This document shows positions 58,744 through 64,000 of a DNA stretch of 64,000 nucleotides, one piece after another; the stretch's first letter is position 1, and every line of letters begins with the position of its first letter. Made by a program: the position numbers and the translations under genes. This DNA is from Macrobrachium rosenbergii (taxonomy: Eukaryota; Arthropoda; Malacostraca; Decapoda; Palaemonidae), in NCBI RefSeq assembly GCF_040412425.1, contig NC_089749.1:41878239-41942238 (forward strand), read 5' to 3'. The notes under the pieces are model-generated. The model worked only from the letters and a program-made list of their open reading frames with translations, was not told where the DNA came from and did not search any database.

Positions 58744-58877
58744 CAGTTGGACCTGGGAAAGCCATTATGCCTGGACCAGGCCAGTCCGTACAGTTTCGAG
58801 CTTCACTTTGGTCAAGCTTGGAGAAACTCATGGATGACATCTATCATGCTTGTGTTCAAACATCACATCTTCATAAG
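58744..58877 (+). CDS. COG5: COG5 internal coding exon
   Basis: Acceptor TTTCATTAG at 58735-58743, or CAG three bases later; donor AAG|GTGAGG at 58878. The 44 codons encode VGPGKAIMPGPGQ, then FRASLWSSLEKLMDDIYHAC and VQTSHLHK. Family knowledge: COG5 has a glycine/proline linker with Met-Pro followed by L-R-A-S-L-W-x-x-x-E-K-L-M-D-x-I-Y, then a short helix leading into VLAKKRDPVSH. All are present with no frame problem. The exon starts in phase 1, which agrees with the phase at the end of exon 4, but roughly 100 residues expected between the two are absent. It ends in phase 0 and joins directly to 62187. Confidence 0.9.
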
Positions 58878-59574
58878 GTGAGGATGTAGAAGTTAATACT
58901 GTATTTTGTGTCCTTGGTACTTTTATTGTTTAAACTGAAGGGATTGTCTTCTACTGTTATTACTTGTCTCATATTGATGATCAGTTTTAAACCATGCATC
59001 AGTAGTTCCCACATTCGAAGTGAACTTTTTTTTTTCCTTTGTATAGGCATACAGTAATGTAAAGCTATTATCTTGTGTTCAGAGCACTCTTTATATAGAC
59101 TGTACCTTGCTGCCATTTGTGGTTCTCAGGTTGTAAAGGAGGCTGCCTTACTTCCTAGAGCATCAATGCAGTGTCACTTTTACTCAGTGGAAACCTTAGT
59201 AGTAGTACTGTAATGTGCATCAGGTCTGTCATCAAGTCCTCTCATTGTTGAATATGTAAATTAAATAAAAATCCTGTTGGGCCCTTTTGACTTGTTGTTC
59301 TAGTCTGTCAGTGGAAGTTCATATCTTTTTCCTGTATACTAAACATTGGTCTAACTGTTATAACTTCCTCTAGTTCTTTTTCTCTCATTTTTACAACTAC
59401 AGTTCTTCTGAGTATTTATACCACCACCTCTCAAGGTAATGTGTATCCTGCAAGTTGCTACCTGTCATTTCCATTAACTGTACTTTTGACTTCTGATTAC
59501 AAGGCTATAGCTTGATGGCTAAACAACTGGAATCTGCCAACTCAACTAGTCTTCAAATATAGATTATGTATATG

Positions 59575-62090
59575 CCTCTTGGAAATGAACAATTTTATTT
59601 TATAGCTTTTATTAATGCACCAGCAGGAGTTTGACAGATTGCAAAATAAAAACAGGAACACTTGTTTTCTGTGAATATCCATTTTCTGTCTGTCAACTTC
59701 CCCCACCCCCCCACTAGAGGAGCCAACAAGATACAAACACTCATAGCCAGTCAGTCTACTTCTGTTGACAGTTACAACAGGAGGTAGGTAGATGTTAAAT
59801 GCACTTGGTTCTTTGTTGATGCAGCTGGTTTGTTTTGAATTTTCTTTGATTTTATTTTCAGTGTTGGATCAGTAATAACATGTAAGGTAAGAGTTGCCAT
59901 AATAGGCTTTGTTCCAGTTTTATTGACCCTCATGAGATGTGTGTGCTGCTGAGGGAAGGATTATGTTTGTAATAATTGATGTGCGTTGTAGTCTAATGAA
60001 ACTATGCAGAAATTGAATGCAAGCAAAGAGAGCTTGTTAGTCAGTAGAAACAATTAAAGAGAAGAGTAAAGGTCTCGTAAGACTTGTTAAAGGGTTGCAT
60101 GTTGTTTCGGCTTCTCCTTTTTGTAACTGGATAGGTCTTCTGCTGCTTCGCTTTGGTCTGTTACTCTGGCTAAGTTTCCAATTGATTCAGGGCATTAGAT
60201 TTGATAAGATTGATGTTCACCTGGTGTTTTTCCCTTGTTTAATTTTAACTGTATTGGATCGGCTTGGTAGGAATGTTGCTTCACTTCCATTGGGTAAAGT
60301 TTAAGTGGGTTTTGCTGCTGCCACTTGGTAGTAAGCAATCGGCTAAAGCTGACTCGTAGAGGAAAGTTTCCTTTTGCTTTATAGTATAGCTTTGCTGGTA
60401 GCTTATGTAGCTAAGGATGATTTGTGGATCAAGACTAGTATTAAGTTTAGAGAGAAGTCTAGACTTACTTCCACTTTCCTTTGTGTCCCACTTTCGTGTG
60501 TGTTGTGGCTTTCTTCAACCAGTGAGATTGTGAGCCTCAATTTTGACCTATGGATCGTCTATGCTTAGCAAAGTTTTGCTCATTTCATTGTGGTGCTGCA
60601 CCCCAGAATGCTTCTCTCCTGTGTGTTGTTCCCCTTAGGTTTTCACTCCCAGCATGTGGGTTTTCTAGTTGCTGTTCTTTTGTGCCTGTTTGGCTATTGC
60701 CTGCATGACCATTGTCTATGTGATTATCACCTGCACAACTATCGCCTGTGTGCCTATCACTTGTGCAACTATTGCCTGCCTAGAGAATTTTGACAAAGCA
60801 TTCTTGTTTCAGCTTCTTTTTTGGTATGCAGGTAGTTGCCTTATGCAGAGTCTCAGTATCCTGCTTCAGGGATTTCGGCTTCTTTCCCAGTTGCAGAAGT
60901 TTCTTCCACAAACAGTTGGTTGCTGTTTTGGTATCCATTCCCCCATGGTCCAGGAACTTAGATCTTTTTGTTGAGCCAACAGGTTTTCAACCAAATCATT
61001 GCCTCCCTATTGAGCCGGTTTACCCAGCTTGGAATCACTAGAGCCTGAGGCTCAGTAAGGACTTTTAGATTTTGTCTGAATTGTGCTGAAGATGTTAACA
61101 CTGATGTAAAGAATGTGTTTGTAGTGTTCGGAAGCCAGAGCTTCCAATGAGGACGAATGTAGTGGCTTTACCTTCCATTAAGGAAGGTAAGGCCACTTGT
61201 CATGGCAGCAGTGGCTATAGGATTTAAATTTGGAAAGGACTTATCCTTGGATAAGTTACTGAAGTTACTCAGTGGCATGGTAATTCTGTATTTGCTACGA
61301 TTTATCATCTTAGTGCAGAGATACAATACAATTTTTACGGAGTATTAGCTCTTCTAGTTTGTACAGGAGATATTATGTCATAAATAGATGAGTAGCCTTT
61401 TTCTGCCTACTGCTTTTTAGACCTGGTTGTGGCTTTTGGGAAGCTTGGAGGTACTCAATATTGAGTATAGAAAGTGTACCTTTTTGTATGGAGGGGACCT
61501 GTTAGTTATCCATTGTTGACTCTTTGGGGTTTTGGCTTGGTAACCCTACCCCTCCTCCTGCTGTAGGAGTCACCCTCCAAAGAGGCCTCAGGTATTTTCA
61601 TGATTACGTTCTCATACCTGAGTGACAGTCCTCCCAAGGCAGCAGTATAGCTGATGGATTAAATTCACTGAGTAAACAAACACTTTGTTTTGTACATAAT
61701 ATTGTCTTACTAAGTAGCCATTAAAGGGTTGGCTGATTTCCACTTGGCTCACCTCCTTTTGCAAATGTGGGAATCATCTATATCATGGAGAGGTAAGGTT
61801 CATTTTAAAAATATAAATTATTTTAGTATTTATTTTTTTGAATATTTACCTCTCCTTGATACAATTTGCCCTCCTCACCTCCCCACATTCAAAGTGGACA
61901 GAAGTAGATTGGCTGGCTATGAGTGTTTGTACCTGTCAGCCCCTTTGAGGGGGCGTGAGGGAAGGTGGATAGAAAAATGAGATTAATAGAAAACCGAGTG
62001 TTCTTATTTGCAATCTGCCAATCTTCAGCTGCCACCGAAGTAGAAATTATACTGTATAATGGAAAGGTAAGTATTTAAAAAACAAATACT
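59575..62090. mobile_element. DIRS-like element D with inverted terminal repeats
   Basis: 59630-59775 and 61885-62020 are inverted copies of each other. For example, ACACTCATAGCCAGTCAGTC on the left faces GGCTGGCTATGAGTG on the right. The right terminus has a further hairpin GAGAGGTAA/TTACCTCTC (61788-61855), and GGAAAGGTAAGTATTTAAAA lies near 62059. The interior (60095-61300) is broken ORF1-like coding sequence; no RT or recombinase. It sits in the intron between COG5 exons 58744 and 62187, about 100 bp from the latter. Confidence 0.6.
60697..60782 (+). repeat. 15-bp coding-phase minisatellite in element D
   Basis: About six tandem 15-bp units of the form ATTGCCTGCATGACC / ATCACCTGCACAACT. 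The period keeps phase, giving a 5-residue repeat in every frame (for example ITCTTIACVPITCATIACL). Confidence 0.75.
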
Positions 62091-62186
62091 AAATTAAGTA
62101 TTTATATTTTGTCTCACTCATACAGTTCTGTATTTCTTGTAATGTTTTACATAATTTTTTTCTTTTCAATATACTTTTCACCACAG

Positions 62187-62328
62187 GTTCTAGCAAAAAA
62201 GCGGGACCCAGTTTCGCATGTCTGTTTTTTGGAGGAAGTTCAGCGTCACAGTAAAAGTGACCTCTTCACCAGGGTTTGGCGAAACATTACCCGTATTCTG
62301 ACCGAAGAATTTTCCAAGGCTGCTCAAG
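62187..62328 (+). CDS. COG5: COG5 internal coding exon (KKRDPVSH block)
   Basis: Acceptor TTTTCACCACAG ending at 62186; donor G|GTAATA at 62329 (phase 1). The 47 codons encode VLAKKRDPVSHVCFLEEV, then a WRNITRILTEEFSKAAQ helix. The KKRDPVSH-x-C-F-x-E-E motif is among the best conserved parts of COG5 in animals, and it makes the gene assignment firm. No indels are visible. The preceding intron (58878-62186) contains the inverted-repeat element D, and the following intron (62329-63272) holds nothing that I recognise. Confidence 0.93.
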
Positions 62329-63272
62329 GTAATAGTATATTTTTAACCTTAACTACTTGCTCCTTATACAGTGGCCTCTGTACTTCATTCTCATAAACTT
62401 TGTGTGCTTCATTATTTATCCACAGTACAAACCTTTACTTTTCTGTTTTGGCTGACTCACCTTGTCTTGGTGATCAGTCTCATAAATTATTCACAAGAAA
62501 TATTGAAACGCTTGGCTGGTGCTACTTGTCAGTTTTGTGGAATCCTCAGGAAAGGAAATAGTGTTGTTCTCACCCTCACATTGTTGCATAAACATTTTTG
62601 AGAATGCAGAGTACCTTTTCCACTTGCAAATGAAAATATATGACTTTTTCAGGGAATTGATTAACAAAAGGGTTGACAAATGTAGGTAGATAAATTTTCT
62701 GCTAGATTCATCTTCATCTTTTTTACGGACCACAGTGATAGGAATACATTGAAATTTGCACCCAGCATTCAAAGGATAACACAGCAATAAGTTTCAGCCT
62801 AGCACAGCATGCAAATATAGATATAACAGCAAAATAATTCAACTTCATCACAGTCCCAGCAGTATTGCATGTCTGATGAATTTTTAGGTATTGTACTCAT
62901 TGTGGACATATGATAAATATGCTCAGCTGAAGAATGACAAGCACTGCAGCTTTCATTTTCAGTTTGATGTAAGTATAATGAGAGTTTATTAGTAGTATGG
63001 CTACATATGAAATTTGCATAATTTTTTTACTAATTTTACTGAAGTGCCTCTCACAAAACCCATCCAATCACACCTTAGCAATTTAGCAAATACTGGAAGT
63101 AAACTGGTGTTGCAGGTGAAACAAGCTACTCCTGCCCCTTTTAACTGAGTAAACTGGGCATTTAGGTAAAGTTGAAGTGAAGTAAGACATTTATATTTGT
63201 AGACCCTAAGATTGACTGTATTACATCCTTTTATTTTTTCCATGACATTTAAATAATGATACTCTTTTCTAG
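62329..63272. other. COG5 intron
   Basis: No recognised gene or element. Short open frames on both strands. Confidence 0.5.
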
Positions 63273-63470
63273 AATCACCATTCATTAAACAAGCCTTAGA
63301 AGTAGATTATCCAAAACTTGTCCGTCTGTATGGTGATTTGTGGAGACGTTGGAAGGCATAAGCACGGAGATGCGTCATTCACCAAATGATATTAATAATT
63401 CCCTATTGGAATTAGATAGTTCAGCTCAAGAAAACCTTGCGAATAATGAAGGAAACAGGGAAGAATTTGA
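63273..63470 (+). CDS. COG5: COG5 internal coding exon (one-base frameshift)
   Basis: Acceptor TTTTCTAG ending at 63272; donor GA|GTAAGT at 63471. It begins in phase 1 and encodes SPFIKQALEVDYPKLVRLYG, then DLWRR, matching the COG5 [21 protein letters not shown] segment. The frame then breaks: as written, RRWKA is followed by TAA at 63359-63361. One extra T in the TT run near 63348 would carry the reading on to the donor through a polar stretch with MRHSPNDINNSLLELD. Such a linker is also variable in other COG5 proteins. Read as given, the protein would be truncated here; a single-base homopolymer loss in the assembly is the simpler explanation. The remaining exons lie beyond the window. Confidence 0.85.
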
Positions 63471-64000
63471 GTAAGTGGTCTAAATTTAATTTTATTATTG
63501 CATAAATTGTAGATCCATGGGGACAGTAAAATTAATTTTTACTTTACAAACTGTTCCATAAAGTTCGTGTCCAATAGTTTCTACAGAAAATAGTAATCCT
63601 TCAATTGTCCGTATTAGTAGAGCCAAGGGCCCATTGGATGATGGAGAAATCCTGAAAATGGAAGTAAAAAAATCTAGGGGTGTTCAAGGACAACTCCGTA
63701 CACTTCTTCACCTAACCTTGTCAATACCACATAAATATAAACACTGAGTTTCTCATAAACAACAACCATCACACTTTAAACTGAAAACTGTATGTAAAAG
63801 GCAATTATTTACCATTTTTCCCAGTATTTGTAACAAAATATACTGCATAAATACACTTTGAAAAAAAAAATGCAACTTTCTTTTTCTCTCATGTAAATGA
63901 CAGTTCAGTAAGCAGGTAGCCTACGTGTGTTTACCCACAGCCTACCATGGTTTTATGACCTTCTTATCAGTTGTTACCATATTGTAATACCATACGCAAG
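63471..64000. other. COG5 intron at right edge
   Basis: Starts with donor GTAAGT. No further exon is recognised before the window ends. Confidence 0.5.

Overview
The window is nuclear DNA from an invertebrate animal, most likely a decapod crustacean (shrimp, crayfish or crab). It has short exons with GT..AG introns, no operons, AT-rich repeat-dense introns, many DIRS-type (tyrosine-recombinase) retrotransposons, a tRNA-derived SINE whose body I recall as common in decapods, and long (TA)n, (CT)n and (ATT)n microsatellites. The species cannot be fixed from the sequence. Almost none of the open reading frames over 60 codons is an intact gene.

Two host genes are supported. The first is COG5 (conserved oligomeric Golgi complex subunit 5) on the + strand, running through most of the window. 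Its coding exons lie at 11162-11198, 12225-12329, 30159-30279, 30713-30926, 58744-58877, 62187-62328 and 63273-63470, and the gene continues past the right edge. Introns of about 18 kb and 28 kb are packed with transposons. Three of these exons carry small indels, nearly all in short homopolymer or dinucleotide runs, next to intact splice sites; I read these as consensus errors rather than gene death. About 100 residues of the COG5 middle are not found in the 28-kb intron. In that same intron lies the second gene: one GC-rich first coding exon (42182-42464) of a Kirre/Roughest (nephrin-like) immunoglobulin adhesion protein. A nested or interleaved gene, or a chimeric assembly join, could explain this.

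Layout. 1-1000: decayed non-LTR (LINE) reverse transcriptase, minus strand. 2610-3655: 48-bp minisatellite. 4270-9950: DIRS element A (ORF1, RT with YLDD, RNase H, tyrosine recombinase). 10195-10665: two solo DIRS-A-type terminal units. 11144-12329: COG5 exons 1-2. 12487-14985, 14985-17240 and 17240-19490: three internally deleted DIRS-derived elements head to tail. 19490-24000: mostly unassigned, with a perfect 19-bp hairpin and a small TA-flanked MITE. 24320-29955: DIRS element B. 30159-30926: COG5 exons 3-4. 31277-33079: piggyBac-type element with internal tandem repeats of about 384 bp. 34100-35350: AT microsatellites. 36140-39797: 62-bp satellite, about 59 copies. 40921-41185: SINE. 42182-42464: Kirre/Rst exon. 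42950-45036: second, left-truncated copy of the piggyBac-type element. 45841-47092: broken LTR-retrotransposon gag with primer binding site, minus strand. 48657-50552: MITE, local duplications and a perfect 51-bp foldback. 51080-57990: DIRS element C, interrupted by a Harbinger-type element (51507-52826) and a pogo/Tigger-like element (56117-56903). 56925-57345: 71-bp tandem repeat. 58744-63470: COG5 exons, with an inverted-repeat DIRS-like element D (59575-62090) in one intron.

The most unusual features are the piggyBac-type element with an expandable internal tandem array, the foldback with identical 51-bp arms, the DIRS termini that repeatedly carry strong 5' splice-site-like sequence, and the combination of missing COG5 exons with a foreign adhesion-gene exon.
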